A stretch of 64,000 nt of DNA from Galeopsis tetrahit (Eukaryota > Streptophyta > Magnoliopsida > Lamiales > Lamiaceae). Positions 32,877 to 44,869 of the stretch are shown here, in pieces. Every line of letters begins with the position of its first letter. The stretch's first letter is position 1. The notes below the pieces were generated by a model. That model made no database searches, was not told where the DNA came from, and saw only the letters and a program-made list of their open reading frames with translations. The DNA lies in NCBI GenBank assembly GCA_963675135.1, contig OY776124.1, positions 20,272,066 to 20,336,065 of the forward strand, in the 5' to 3' direction. Made by a program: the position numbers and the translations under genes.

Positions 32877-35691
32877 ATGGAGGTTGGTGGTGGCTCTGGT
32901 GGTGGTCCGCCGCCGTCACACAGTGGTGCTAGCCCTTCCGGCGTGGGTGCTCGTCTAGCCCTAGTGGAGAGGCCTGCCTCTTCGGATTCCAGGGTTCATT
33001 CCCTTGATCTCATTAATGTTGGTCCTCCCCTCCTCCCGGAGGATAGTTGGGGAGAAATGTTGGAAGTGGTCGGCGTTGCCGTTGCCAACGAGACCGATGA
33101 GTCTAAGAGGGACGATGCCGGTAACGATGCCGAGGAGGACGATGAGGGGCTGGGTCCGATCTGAGTGACCAAGACCAAGATGAGGAGGCGGCCCGACTTT
33201 GACAGGTAGTCTCCGCGAGGAGTACGAGGAGGTTGTTCGCTACGCAGCGAGCATTAAGGATATCTTGAGTGGGCGAGAAGATCTAGATGGCGACGAGCTG
33301 TCGAGGGAGACCGTTTACCAATATTATAGCGAGTACCCGCCCAGAGAGATCCCTCGCATATACCGAGAAGCATACGAATCGAGGTATGAAGCCAGTAAGT
33401 ATGCAAGCTCCGTCTCTTCGTCCCAGCTAGAAAATTCCCGGAAAAAATATCAAGTTTCGGCCGATGTCTGTTTCTTTGTTCCTCGCAAAGATGAGAGGGC
33501 CGACTAGCCGCCGGAGGGGATGGTCGCCGTCAATATTGGGATGATGGAGGCAGGATTGAGATTCCCCCTACACCCCGGAATTACAAACTTCTTACGTTTC
33601 CTAGGGGTGGCACCTTCTCAAGTGTTGCTGAATGGGTGGTCGAACATCATTGGACTCCTCACGGTGTTCGGCCTGGAGGCGGTCGAGAACGGTTGTCGGA
33701 ACACATGGTTGAGTCCGAAAGAGATCAACTATCTCCTTCAAGCGGCCGAAGCCGGGAAGAAAGGGCTACGGCTGGTACTATGTGAAAGGCCGCGACCACC
33801 TCAAATTGGTCGAAGGGGTCCCCAATAAGATTCGAGATTGGAAGACCAACTGGTGGTGGGCAGCCGGGGACTAGAAAAGTGCAGCGAGGCCAGATGGATC
33901 CTCTGCTGGCATTCCCATCGTGACCGACTATCAAAGAATTCGTGGTATGTCTTTTATTTCTGCTCGTTCTTGTCTATACCGAATAACTCCTCACTTTTGT
34001 AGGTGAAACTGCTCGCGCGAAGACCGCCGAGGACCGTCTGTCACCCATATTCCAATACCACATTTGCTGCGTAGCTAATCGTCGCTACTTGGAAAGTTCG
34101 TGCCGCTTTCTGAACAGGGAGTGCATGCGAGAGCGAGCAGGCCTCAGAGTACCTCCTCACCACTTCACTCGAGAGTTTCCTCCAGGTACCAAAATATTTC
34201 TAAGTCTTTAAAATTTCCTTTTCTTCGCCAAAAACTGACTCTTAGCTCTTAGTAGTGGTTCCCGAAAAAGTTATAACATACATTCCTCCGACCATCGACC
34301 TCGATCGAATCATGGTGAGCAAGGTGTTGCGAGCAGCGAAAGCTAGTCGCGAACGCGGGATCATTGAGGGCTCCAACAAGAGGAAAGCACCGGAGTCCTC
34401 GGAGGTTCCTCCGAAGAAAGTTGCAAAACCGACCCGAGGGGGTCGTCGCCCAACTGCCAACGAGCAGAGGATCTCGCCGAGGAGATCTCCGCCGAGGGCC
34501 AAAATGCCACCCCCAGGAAAGCATCTCCCAAGAAGGCGTCCCCTCCTCGCAGAACCAAACGGACGAGGGAAGTTACCACAATCTCCTCGACTTAGCAAAG
34601 GGCCCCCAAGGACATCACCCTTCTCGGCTGGAACGCCAAAAGGGTTGCTAAGTAAGCTTATTTAAAAAAATGCCTTCGAATATTTTTCAGAAGTACCTTT
34701 ACTGATCGTCTTTGTTTTGTTCTTAGGATTGCCGAGCACCCTGTTGGTGAGAACTTCAATGAGGACCTCCTCAACTTTTACCGGTCGCGGGACCTGACCG
34801 ATGACGACGAGCTGGATCAGGTTGCGATCAGGGCAGTGAAGAACTTGCCCCGATCGCTAACTACAAAGTATGTCGACGAGGTCAGCAGCCATAACTCCGC
34901 CGAGAACGCGAGACTGATCGTCGTCGCCACTAGCCGCGCATCTTATACGGCCGAGCAGCTTTCTATCCAGATTTTCGAACATCGAAAGATGAACGAGGAG
35001 AAGAGCGTGACGATCGTTCACCTGAATAGGGCAAAAGCTGGCCTTGAGAAAGAATTGGCCGACTCTGCGGCGAAGCTGGCCGACACTGAGGCGAAGCTGG
35101 CCGATACTGAGGCCCAACTTACTGTTGTTTGGAGAAAAGATCAAGAAGATCTTCAAACGATCAAAGATCTCCGTGCTCGCCTCAAAGCTGCTGAGGACGA
35201 GCTATCTGTGAAATCCAATGAGCTTGCTGCTGCTCGCGAAGAGGTGACCGCTTCTCAGGATAACCTCTCATCTGCTGAGGACGATTTAGCTGCTCTTCGG
35301 CGAGAACTGATCGCCGTGAAGAAAGAGCGAGATAGTAACCTTTACATTGCCGAATCTTCGGTAATTTTTGCGGTGGCGCTCACGGCCTACGAACTTGTTC
35401 GTCACTTCAAAGAAGTTCATCTAGAAGTGGACGTGACCGAGTTCGGTGGTTTTATTGACAATCTTATTATGGAGCAAGAACCTGCTGCTGGCATCTCTCT
35501 CCCTCTACTTGAGATTTTGGAAATGGGGCTCATGTTTCCTCGCCTCCTGGCTGTTCCTGTCCTTTTCGAGAGCGCGGCTGAACAGGGCGAGCAGACTGCT
35601 CCGGCCGAGGAGGTTGCTGAAGGCGAGCAAGGTGCTCCTCGAGGAGGCTGCCGGCGAGGAGGTTGTTGTTGTTGTAGAGGTTGAAGATTAA
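32877..35691 (+). pseudogene. antisense ORF of the Tat element, spliced, with a 'gypsy-type transposon' domain
   Basis: Plus-strand gene inside a minus-strand element. ATG 32877 (MEVGGGSGGG, Gly/Pro/Ser-rich start). A frameshift near 33150 breaks exon 1. Residues around 33520-33690 (MMEAGLRFPLHPGITNFLRFL, VLLNGWSNIIGLL) match the plant family called 'putative gypsy type transposon' (Transposase_28). Introns with gt-ag ends are seen at 33945-34002, 34186-34252 and 34652-34726. The last exon (34727 to about 35690) encodes a basic segment, a long heptad coiled coil (35020-35340; repeated KLADTEA units) and an acidic Ala/Glu tail. It is probably nuclear and may bind partners through the coiled coil; its role in retrotransposition is unknown. 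In related elements it lies in the same antisense position. Confidence 0.7.
33945..34002 (+). other. intron 1 of the antisense ORF
   Basis: Donor GTG|GTATGT and acceptor TTTTGTAG|GTG, 58 bp, T-rich inside. Introns 34186-34252 and 34652-34726 have the same character. Confidence 0.55.
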
Positions 35692-35892
35692 ACCTCCTTT
35701 TTTTTGTTTTTTTTTATCTGTTCGGCCACTAGGGCCTCTTTTGTAATTTTCAGCCTTCAAGGCTTTTAAATTAATGGAATTTCTTTTGCCTATGATGTGT
35801 TCATTTATTTTGATTATTTTTTGCAAGTATCTTTCAATACGTACTTGTCTTTTGAATTTGTCTTTCATTGGTTTGTGTTCGTATGTTTTAGA

Positions 35893-36385
35893 TAGTGATC
35901 GTCGTCGTCACTACCTTGCAAGCATCTCTAAGAAAGAGTTCTCGTCTTTTAGAGTTAACCATTCGTCGGTTGAACTCCTTTCTTTGTTAAATAGTGATCG
36001 TCATCGTCACTACCTTGCGAGCATCTCTAAGAAAGAGTTCTCGTCTTTTAGAGTTAACCATTCGTCGGTTGAACTTCTTTCTTTGTTAGATAGTGATCGT
36101 CATCGTCACTACCTTGCAAGCATCTCTAAGAAAGAGAGCTCGTCTTTTTAGAGTTAACCATTCGTCGGTTGAACTCCTTTGTTTGTTAGATAGTGATCGT
36201 CGTCGTCACTACCTTACGAGCATCTCTAAGAAAGAGAGCTCGTCTTTTTAGAGTTAACCATTCGTCGGTTGAACTCCTTTGTTTGTTAGATAGTGATCGT
36301 CGTCGTCAGTACCTTGCGAGCATCTCTAATAAAGAGTTCTCATCTTTTAGAGTTAACCATTCGTCGGTTGAACTCCTTTCTTAGT
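35893..36385. repeat. tandem repeat array, five copies of a 99-100-bp unit
   Basis: Units start at 35893, 35992, 36091, 36191 and 36291 with TAGTGATCGTC. They contain AGAGTTAACCATTCGTCGG. Copies differ by a few bases and one single-base indel. Open frames through the array are by-products. It lies between the antisense gene and integrase, in the 3' non-coding part of the Tat element. Confidence 0.92.
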
Positions 36386-36724
36386 TGGGCTACGCAGAGC
36401 CTCATCTAAAATTTATAAAATTTTCCTAACACTTGATGGAATTTAAACTTGACATGTATTTAAACGATAACTAGATACAAACTACACAAATGTACGGAAT
36501 TTAAAAACTTACTAATAACACTTCTTTAATTTGACCGCATTCCACGGGTATCTGCTCGGCTTGCCTTCGAGGTCTTCTAACTCGTATGATCCGTTCAGGA
36601 GTGTGCGCGTGATTTGTTACGGACCTTCCCAAGTCGGGCCAAGTATGCCAATGGACTGCTCCGTCGCCCACCGAAGTACGAGCTGACCGATAGTAAATTG
36701 GCGAGCACATACTTTGGTGTTGTA

Positions 36725-38128
36725 TTAACGTTCTGATCTTTGCTTGTAGACCACATTCTTCTGGCCCGCCGTTAGTCTTCGCTCTTCTAGGAAGTCTAAG
36801 TCGGAGAGATGTGCATCGTTATTCAACTGCTCGTCATAGTTTGCCACTCGAAAAGTGGCGACCTGTCCCTCTGCTGGTATGACAGCTTCGGTACCGAGCG
36901 CGAACGGAGTTTCACCTGTAGAATTCCTCGTGGTCGTCCGATATGCCCACAGAACCATGTGCAGCTCTACGGCCCATTTGCCCTTCAATCCATCCAGTTT
37001 TGCCTTTAGAGTATGCTTGATGATTTTATTGATTGCTTCTACCTGACCGTTCGATTGTGGATGATAGGGTGTTGAAAAAAGTTTCTTGATTTTCCACTTT
37101 GAGCAGAATTCCAGCATGTCTTGACTTGTGAATTGTCGGTCGTTGTCCGTCACGATAGCTTGTGGTAGGCCAAACCTGCAGATGATGTTTTTCCAGATGA
37201 AATTTGTCATTTGAGTCGAGGTGATGGTCTTCAGTGCCTTTGCCTCTGTCCATTTGGTGAAGTAATCGATTGCTACTACGACGAAAATTACTCCCCCTGC
37301 AGCTGGTGGGAAAGGTCTGATGATGTCGATCCCCCACTTCGCGAAAGGCCAAGAACTATACACCGAGGTGAGCTCGTCTTGTGGTGAGTGTATGGCGGGA
37401 GCGAAGGCTTGACATCTCTTGCACGTATGCGCGTAGTGGATTGCGTCCTTTTTTAGGGTAGGCCAGAAGTAGCCCTGCCTCATGATCTTTAAAGCGAGTG
37501 CTTGCCCCCCTGTGTGATTTCCACATACTCCATCGTGGATTTCATGAATGACGATCTTCGCTTGATCATCTCCAAGGCATTTCAACAAAGGCATTGAAAA
37601 ACGTCGTTTGTACAGCTGGTCGCCGAACACAGTGTACCTTGCCGACCTGAGTTGTAGTCTGGTCACCTTTACTTTGTCTTCCGGGAGCTTGCCGGTCTTT
37701 ATGTACTTGGTGATCGGCGTTCTCCAGTCCTCGTCGCTGGTCGCTTCAACCTGCAAAATTTGACTTGTGCTTACTGATGGGGAAGAAATCTTAGTGATAG
37801 TTGCTTCTGAAAATATTGCCTCCCCCTCTGAAGTGGCCAGTCGAGCTAAAGCATCTGCTTGCGTATTCTCCTCCCTAAGGATTTGCTCGATGTGAATCTG
37901 ATCGAATTGCTCGAGCAATCCTTTCACCAAGTCTTGATATTTCAACATCTGGTCACCGCGAGCCTCGTACTTGCCCGTTATTTGACATACCACTAGCTGA
38001 GAGTCAGAAAAAAATTTCAATTTTCTGGAGCCCACGGCCATAACCATCTTGATTCCCGCGACCAGAGCCTCGTACTCTGCCTCGTTGTTGGTTGCTCGAT
38101 ACTCGAACTCGATCGCCGAAGCAAAAGT
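36725..38128 (-). pseudogene. Tat element second RNase H and integrase
   Basis: Continuous after an in-frame TAG at 38129-38131. The first ~110 residues finish the second (archaeal-type) RNase H (NNEAEYEALVAG, FSDSQLVVCQI, ENTQADALARLA). The integrase zinc finger follows (HDGVCGNHTGG ... CKRCQAF). The core has catalytic Asp in WGIDIIRPFP, Asp in IVTDNDRQFTS and Glu in GQVEAINKIIKH. The 3' end loses similarity near 36725. The only visible breaks are the TAG and the early end. Confidence 0.88.
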
Positions 38129-38605
38129 CTATTCGGTTGGGCTGGTGAGGACGATTCCTGCCCCTGCTTTGGTGCTCGTCGAAGAGCCATCGACGAACAA
38201 TGTCCAAGGAAGCTCGATTTCCTTGTCCAATTTATCCGGGAAAATGAGTTCCACAATGAATTCTGCCAGCACTTGTCCCTTGATTGCCGTTCTGGGCGCG
38301 TAGGTGAGCCCAAATTTCCCGATTTCCACCGACCATTTCAAAAGTCTTCTAGTGGTATCCGGATGATGCAGTGCTCGCCGAAGAGGAAATGTCGTGAGGA
38401 CGACCACCTCGTGGTCGAACAGGTACTGCCTCAGCTTTCTAACGCTCATGACCAAGGCGTACACCAATTTTTCCATCGGAGTGTATCTTAACTCCGCATC
38501 TCTCTGTGATTGACTTACGTAGTAGATTGGCAGATGTGTGCTCCCCTCTGCTCGGACGAGTACAGAACTGATCGCACAGTCAATGGCCGCCAAGTAGAGA
38601 TACAA
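38129..38605 (-). pseudogene. Tat element first RNase H and start of the second
   Basis: Minus-strand frame with the Gypsy RNase H signature (AIDCAISSVLVR, YYVSQSQRDAELRYTPMEKL, LRQYLFDHEVVVLT). A linker and the opening of a second RNase H (WTLFVDGSSTSTKAGAG) follow, ending in TAG 38129-38131. Two RNase H domains in tandem place the element in Tat. Confidence 0.85.
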
Positions 38606-38657
38606 AATTTCGCCCGGGACTGGTTTAGACAGACCTTCGGATCCGATAAATAATCTT

Positions 38658-39446
38658 TCAGCTTTTCGAAAGCTTTTTCACACTTGTCGGTCCATTCAAA
38701 CCTCTCTTTTTCAAAGCATTGAAAAAAGGTTTGCAACGATCGCCCGTTCGTGCAATGAATCTGTTCAGCGATGCAAGGCATCCTGTCAACCTGTGCACTT
38801 CTTTTACGTTCCTTGGGCTTTGCATGTCGATGACTGCTTGAATTTTACTCGAATTCGCCTCGATGCCCCGCTGGCTAACCAAGTGCCCCAGAAATTTCCC
38901 GGAGCCAACTCCAAAACTGCATTTTTTCGGGTTTAGCTTCATGTTGTACTCCTTCAGAATATCGAATGACATGGCAAGGTGGTGTAGGTGATCCTCTTTC
39001 CGTAAGCTTTTGACAACGATGTTGTCGATGTAGACCTCCACCATCTCACTGATGTGTTTCTCAAACATCTTATTTACCAGCCTTTGGTACGTTGCCCCCG
39101 CATTTTTTAAACCGAAAGGCATTCTTTTCCAATTGTACATGTCGGTTGCTGTCATCAAAGTCGTATGTCGCTGGTCGTCGGGATGCATTGCAATCTGATG
39201 GTATCCCGCGAAAGCGTCCACAAAAGTGAACATCTCGTGCCCCACTGTATTATCTACCAAGTGATCGATGTGGGGCATCGGAAAGTGATCTTTCGGACAG
39301 GCATCGTTTAGATCTGTGAAGTCTATACACAATCTCCACGACCCGGTCGTTTTCTTGACGAGTACTGGATTTGCCAACCACTCAGGATCAGTTCCAGTTT
39401 TCTCGATTAGTTTGTTGTCGACCAATTTCTTGACTTCGACTGCCAT
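38658..39446 (-). pseudogene. Tat element reverse transcriptase
   Basis: RT palm and fingers: GSWRLCIDFTDLNDACPKD, TFVDAFAGYHQI with the first catalytic Asp, MPFGLKNAGATYQRL, and the active-site box EVYIDNIVVKS. There the usual YVDD or YIDD is YIDN, so one catalytic Asp is lost. The frame shifts near 38660 into the connection domain. The start lies in a longer gag-pol frame; the ATG given is internal. Confidence 0.88.
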
Positions 39447-40231
39447 AGCCGCATACTTATCCGGCCCAAATTTTCTTCATTTTTGGGTGATGGGTCTTCT
39501 TGTTGGATCAATATTCAATTTGTGGCAAGCACGGTTCGTATCGATGCCCACCATATCTTCGTGCGACCAGGCGAATGCTCCGATGTTTTCTTTCAAAAAT
39601 GCGACCATATCTGTCCGCAAATGCACTGGTAAATTCGAACCTATGAATACCTCGACTTCTGGACGAGCCTCGTTTAGGTGAATAGTTTCAAGGTCCTCCG
39701 CTGAAGTTGCCCGCTCTTTAGGCTCCTTCCAGCGAGGATCCTCGATTCCGAACTCTGGCTCAAAGCCTAACCTAGGCTCCAGATCGGAATGTTTTCTGGA
39801 ACCTGGTCGTCGCGGATCTGATCGCCCGAATCTACATGCTCGTCAATCTCCATTTGGGTGTGGTCGTCCACTTCCATGGAGGCGTGCTCGTTCGCCTCCA
39901 CTTGGTGGTCGTCGAAACGTCGACTAGACTCCCCAACTTCAATTTTTTGATACTTTCTAGGAAGACCCTCTAAGTAGTTCATTTGTTCTTTTTGTTCTTG
40001 ACACTCGATATACTGGCCAATCATAGTAGTTTCTTTAGAATGACGCTTAGCAAAACGGACGAGACACTCCCTCGCCCGCGTTTGTTCGCCCTTGACGGTC
40101 ATAACTCCCGTCGCGGTTGGAAACTTTACACAGTAGTAATACGTAGAAGCGGCCGCCTTGAACTCGTCGAAGAAAGGTCAGCCGAGGAAAACATTATATG
40201 ATGACGGCATGTCGATGATTATGAAGTCGAG

Positions 40232-40717
40232 CTACCGGGTACAGTGCATTGCTGGCTCTTTTGTTGATACCAGCTCCAAAGATAGTCTGATCCTCCCAAT
40301 CGGATGGGAGCGAGTGTCCCCGAAGCCTACGAAAATATCATCGCAAGGCTCGACATATGCGGCATATCCACCGAGGGCATCAAGAGTATGCTTAAAAAGG
40401 ATGTTGGTGTATGCCCCGGTGTCGACCATCATTCGATGGACGTTAGTTCCCATGATTTTTCCAGTGATGACCAAAGCATCGTTGTTTGGCTGCACCACGC
40501 CGTTCAGGTCGTCGTTTGTGAAAACGACTTGGTGGGATGGAGGCTGCTCGGCAGCCGGAGCGACACACACCTGATGGACATTATTGAGTGCTCGCATTTC
40601 ACTCTGCTGTCGGCGAACAAACAGAGCCGTTCCAGATTCAGTTCCTCCCAAGGGGCCTTCTATCACAAAACATCCCCCGCTCACATTTTTTAAGTCGCCC
40701 GTCGGAGTGTTCTGCAT
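40232..40717 (-). pseudogene. Tat element protease
   Basis: Aspartic protease region with the active-site triad DTG in RMMVDTGAYTNILF. It is preceded by the segment FTNDDLNGVVQPNNDALVI that is typical of Tat gag-pol. An acidic linker (40102-39767) follows before RT. Stops separate it from gag and RT. Confidence 0.8.
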
Positions 40718-40859
40718 GGGGGGTCAGTTTCTGGCGATTCAACTGTTGGCGAAGGTAGTCGCTGTCGTCGCGATGCTTCTTGCCCTGTTGTCGCCATTTC
40801 CATCTCCGGACTTGATGAACTAGGCGAGCTTGCCCTCGTTGTACAGTTTGAAAAGATTT

Positions 40860-42513
40860 CTCACCAAGTCTCGGCACCCATTGGTGTGGTGGCCGATTAA
40901 GTTGTGGTGGTTGCAGAATTTACTACCATCCAAGTTATTATCATTAGTATGCATTGGCTTGACTTGGGGGAGCAGATTCTTTCCCCTGATTGCATCGAAA
41001 ATGCCCCTCGGATCAACCGAGAGGGCTTCCCTGAATTGAAGAATCTCGGGAGACTCCTCGAAAGGTATGAAGTTTGATGGGCGAGCACTGCCGCCCTGAG
41101 TGGTCGCCTTCTTTAGCTGGGAAGGCTCCCCCCAGTGTTGGAATTTTTCTTTGGCCAGACTCTTTTGGCCGCTTCAAGCTGCTCGTTAGCCTTGGCGGCG
41201 TCCATTATCTCTTCCATTTGAATGAAATTTCCCGCCCGTCTATGGAAATCCGCATAGGAAACGGGGAAAGAGGTGTGCATAGATTCCCAAAGCTTGGAAC
41301 CTATCCAGAGACCAGAAATAGCCGAGATCAACTTCGTCTTGTCATTACAGCTTCCCCATCAATCACCAACCTATCGAAGCGCTCGATAAATTCCTTGTCC
41401 GATTCGGTCTGTGTCTGGCGAACGTTGGCCAAACGTTACTTTGAGGCTGGGCGAGCAGCAATAGACCCAAAGTGAGTCAAGAATTGTTTCCCCAGCTCTA
41501 TGAAAGAGGTGATGGATCCGACACCCAAAGTGGTGTACCAGCGATGAGCTCGGTCTCCTAAGGTCAGGGAGAAATTTCTGCATCGTGTGGCGTCTGTTGC
41601 CCCGATTGAGGCCATGTAGCTTGCATATTTGGACAAATGCACCCTGGGGTCGGATGTCCCATCGTACGCTGCCATAGAAGGCATTTGAATCTTCCTTTGA
41701 ATGGGGCGGTGAGGATCATAACACTTAAAGGAGGAGTGGGCAGAGTGACTGGTGGGGCAGTTCCTTGCTTTGAAGCGACCACCTCTGCTCGCAAGGTCTC
41801 CATCTCCAACTTCATTAACTTTTGTGTTTCGAGGAACTAGGGAACTGCCCCTCCTCGGCTGTCTGTGGTCGGGGGACGACGACCTCGTCACGTCGGCTCC
41901 CGTGAGATGCGGCCGGGTGATCACCATGGTGTGATCGCCTTGGGGAATTTCTCTCCGAATGGTGGCTGCGATAACTCTTAGACGTAGCTCGCGAGCCCGG
42001 GCCCACTCGGTCAAGGGCGGAGACCCTGTCTCCTTTCTTTCCACCACGGTCTCTGTGGTCGTCGCCGGCTTGTCGTCACCCGAGATCAAAATTCACAGGG
42101 CGAGGAGCCCTCGGGACCTTTTCGCCCACTCAGTTGAAGACAGAGTTCCGAGCGTGCGAATCTCTAGTATGGCTGTTATGGGAACGATCGGGAGCTTTAT
42201 TTTTCCCCTTGTCTTGGGAACGAACAAAATATGAGTGATAGGAGTGGTCTTCCTCATCATTCACATTGGCCCTGGCCTTTGCCTTGCGGACTCTATCGAA
42301 ATCTTGGTCCTTGGCCTTCTCCGCCTCCTCCACTTCGATCAGTCTTCTCTTTTCTAGGAGGAAATCAGAGAACTATTTCAAGTGCTGGGGATCTTTCATG
42401 ATGTCCCCCAAATTTAAGTTTCCGAAAGGATTTGGCGACGGAGCCGGTGGCGGCGGAGGGGGTTCGTTCCCTCCGGGCGGTAGGATTCCGTCCCGATTAG
42501 TATGTTGAGACAT
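40860..42513 (-). pseudogene. Tat element gag
   Basis: ATG at 42511-42513 (MSQHTNRDGILPP, then a poly-Pro stretch). A stop near 42374 and several frameshifts follow. The core Gag domain is clear at 41436-41750 (PSMAAYDGTSDPRVHLSKY, DRAHRWYTTL). The Tat-type zinc knuckle (CNHHNLIGHHTNGC) lies at about 40875-40920. Lys/Asp-rich stretches lie between. Confidence 0.82.
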
Positions 42514-42854
42514 CGTTTAAAGAGTGTCTTTCCTAAAGAGGTTACAAAAGTATGACTGTTCTAAGCCTTCGACGCTTAAAACGAAAGATTAAAGTTCTTA
42601 CGCAGAAGAACGTGCTATTACAACTGCTCTTAGCAAAGTAACAACAGAAGAAGCTTAAAAACACAATTACAAGGAGATCAAACTCCAAAATATGTCTCGA
42701 AAACCGAAATTGTTCAAGAACACGAAGAACACTAAAATACGTAAACGAAGCTTTAAAAGGTAGATCTACCGATTAAAACCTGAAGCAAAGAGTTTGCACG
42801 CTGATCGCTCGATGATCGGTTGAAACTGAGTTGTAGAACACGTAAAAGGATCCT

Positions 42855-42869
42855 CTCCTTCTAGCGCCA
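42855..42869 (-). other. primer-binding site of the Tat element
   Basis: TGGCGCTAGAAGGAG on the minus strand, two bases after the 5' LTR. This is the TGGCGC type seen in Tat/Athila Gypsy elements. Confidence 0.7.
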
Positions 42870-42871
42870 AA

Positions 42872-43637
42872 TGTTGTAAGTGCTTTTGTAGGGATAACTC
42901 GGATGTGGAATATTTGTTAGCACGATACAAACATATATGATTATCGGGGGTTATTACGTGTTTATACGGATTAATATGATGATTAATGATGAAAAGTATG
43001 AAGAACAGTGAAGAACACAAGAAAGTAGCTTCTTAGAGAAGCTAAAGCTTTGAGCTTGGGAGTGTTTATTGCTTAGGGTTGAAGGATTTGGTAGGAAATG
43101 TCACTTAGGTCTTACAAATGAGCCTTTTAGGCATTATATAGTGATTTTTGGGGCTGTCCGCCCTTTACACGTGGCGCCTCCATAGTGGACCCTTCTTTCT
43201 GCCCGAAAAGGTGATGGATAGCGCATTTATTGCTAAACCGCCTCTGGTGGTCGTCCTCGGCGAGGTGCCGAGGAGCTGGAAAACCTGCTCGTCCGGAAAA
43301 CCTACCCGTCGACAAACCTGCTCGCTGAGATGCCGTCACGGTGGTCGCCGGAGGACCTAGTCGCCATGTCTTATGCTATCTCCCAAGGCTTCAACACTTG
43401 TCTTCTCTTAGCTAAATAAACATCTGCTCGCCAACATCTTTGGGCGAGCAGCTCACTAAACATGTGCTCGCCAACATCTTTGGGCGAGCACTTAATTATA
43501 TTAAATACATTACTTTTATTACATTTTCTTCATCTTCTTGACTAGTCGTCGCACGACTTTATTGACTGGTCCTCGCCACGCAAGCTGGTGACTAGGATTG
43601 ACTTGTCAAAGATTGACTTCTTTGACTAGGTATAACA
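42872..43637 (-). repeat. 5' LTR of the Tat element
   Basis: 766 bp, same ends as the 3' LTR. It differs by scattered substitutions and by a duplicated hairpin segment (43425-43450 and 43465-43490), whose arms are TGCTCGCC and GGCGAGCA. Confidence 0.9.
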
Positions 43638-44520
43638 GTATGTGTTGTATCGGGAACATGGACATGTTAGCTTCTCACTGAAATAAGTTATTGGTCTGGA
43701 TCCTTGGCTGAGAACGGCACCGATGCCCTCTTTCGATGCATCACAGTGCAGCTCAAATGGGGGGTCGTAATCTGGTAGCAGGAGAACGTGAGCATTGGCG
43801 AGTTTCGTCTTGATAGTTTGGAAGGCTCGTTCAGCCTCGGCGGACCAAGTGAAGGATTTGTCGTGCATGACATCGGTCATGGGGGCCATTATAGTGGTAA
43901 AGTGTGGAATGAAGCGGCGATAAAATGATGTTAAGCCGTGGAAACTCCTGGCTACGGTGAATGTGGTGGGTGTGGGCCATTCACGAATTGCCACAATTTT
44001 CTGTTCGTCTATGCTAATGTCGTTAGTCGAAATGTTGTATCCCAGGAATAAAATAGAAATTGTGTAGAAAGTGCACTTTGCAGCTGAGGCGTAGAATTTC
44101 TCTTGTCGCAGAATAAGTAGAACTGATTTGACGTGGGCCAGGTGATCGACTTCGTTCTTGTTGTAGACTAGAATATCGTCAAAATAGACGACAACACAAG
44201 AGCCAATGAGGGGGCGAAGGGCTTGATTCATGATGCGCATAAATGTGCTTGGGGCAATGGATAAGCCAAACGGCTAGCCATTCGAAAAGGCCTTCACAGG
44301 TTTTAAATGCGGTTTTCCATTCGTCCCCTAGTCGAATCCGTATTTGGTGGTAACCACTCTTGAGGTCCAATTTACTGAATATGACGGTGCCGCTTAATTG
44401 ATCAAGAAGGTCATCTAAGCGAGGGATGGAAAATCGATATCGTATGGTGATTTTTTTAATTGCTCGGCTGTCAACACACATTCTCCAATCTCCTGTTTTC
44501 TCCAATCTCCATTCTCTATC
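43638..44520 (-). pseudogene. Gypsy-1 reverse transcriptase and RNase H, truncated
   Basis: Minus-strand RT of the element that hosts the Tat insertion. It begins abruptly near 44510 at GDWRMCVDSRAI. SKLDLKSGYHQIRI, a frameshift near 44270, the intact YFDDILVY active site, and the RNase H start (FELHCDASKEGIGAVLSQGSRPI) follow. The N-terminal RT, protease, gag and 5' LTR are missing. A 14-bp local repeat (GGAGATTGGAGAA) marks the break. Confidence 0.85.
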
Positions 44521-44869
44521 AATTTTTTTAATTAACAAAAAAAAAAATAGCCAAAAAGAAAATATAGCGATGAAAAAAAAAAATTGCTTATGGGGGCCTG
44601 GGCCAACATGGCAACAAAGGCAAACAAGCGGCGGTAAAAAAATTGACAACAAAGGCCAACAAAAAACAAATGACATGGCACTCGAGTGTATGACTACACT
44701 CGAGTACATATAAGAGTAAACCTAAGTACATAGGGTCACACTTGCGTGCCCTTACATGTACCATGCATACATCACCAAAATAGAATATGGGCCAAAAGAT
44801 TATCTACACCCGTTATTTTTTTAAGTTCAACCCAATTTTTTTTACCCAATTCTTTTTACCACAGTTATC

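Larger units (their letters stand above)
31584..43637 (-). mobile_element. Tat-type Ty3-Gypsy LTR retrotransposon nested in Gypsy-1
   Basis: A 12,054-bp element on the minus strand with LTRs of 766 bp (5') and 728 bp (3'). It has a primer-binding site after the 5' LTR, gag, protease, RT, two RNase H domains, integrase, a 99-bp tandem repeat array and an antisense gene. Dual RNase H, the antisense ORF between pol and the 3' LTR, and the hypervariable tandem 3' region are known hallmarks of the Tat lineage. It is flanked by GTATG. The LTRs are near-identical by eye, so insertion is fairly recent, yet the coding regions carry stops and shifts. Confidence 0.88.

Noticed and set aside
33520..33828. 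Gene for a cut-and-paste transposase
   Set aside because: The domain name (Transposase_28, 'gypsy type') is historical; the context shows an accessory gene of an LTR retrotransposon.
35774..36384. 125- and 63-codon frames with internal peptide repeats
   Set aside because: They follow the 99-bp tandem array; frames change where units are 100 bp long.
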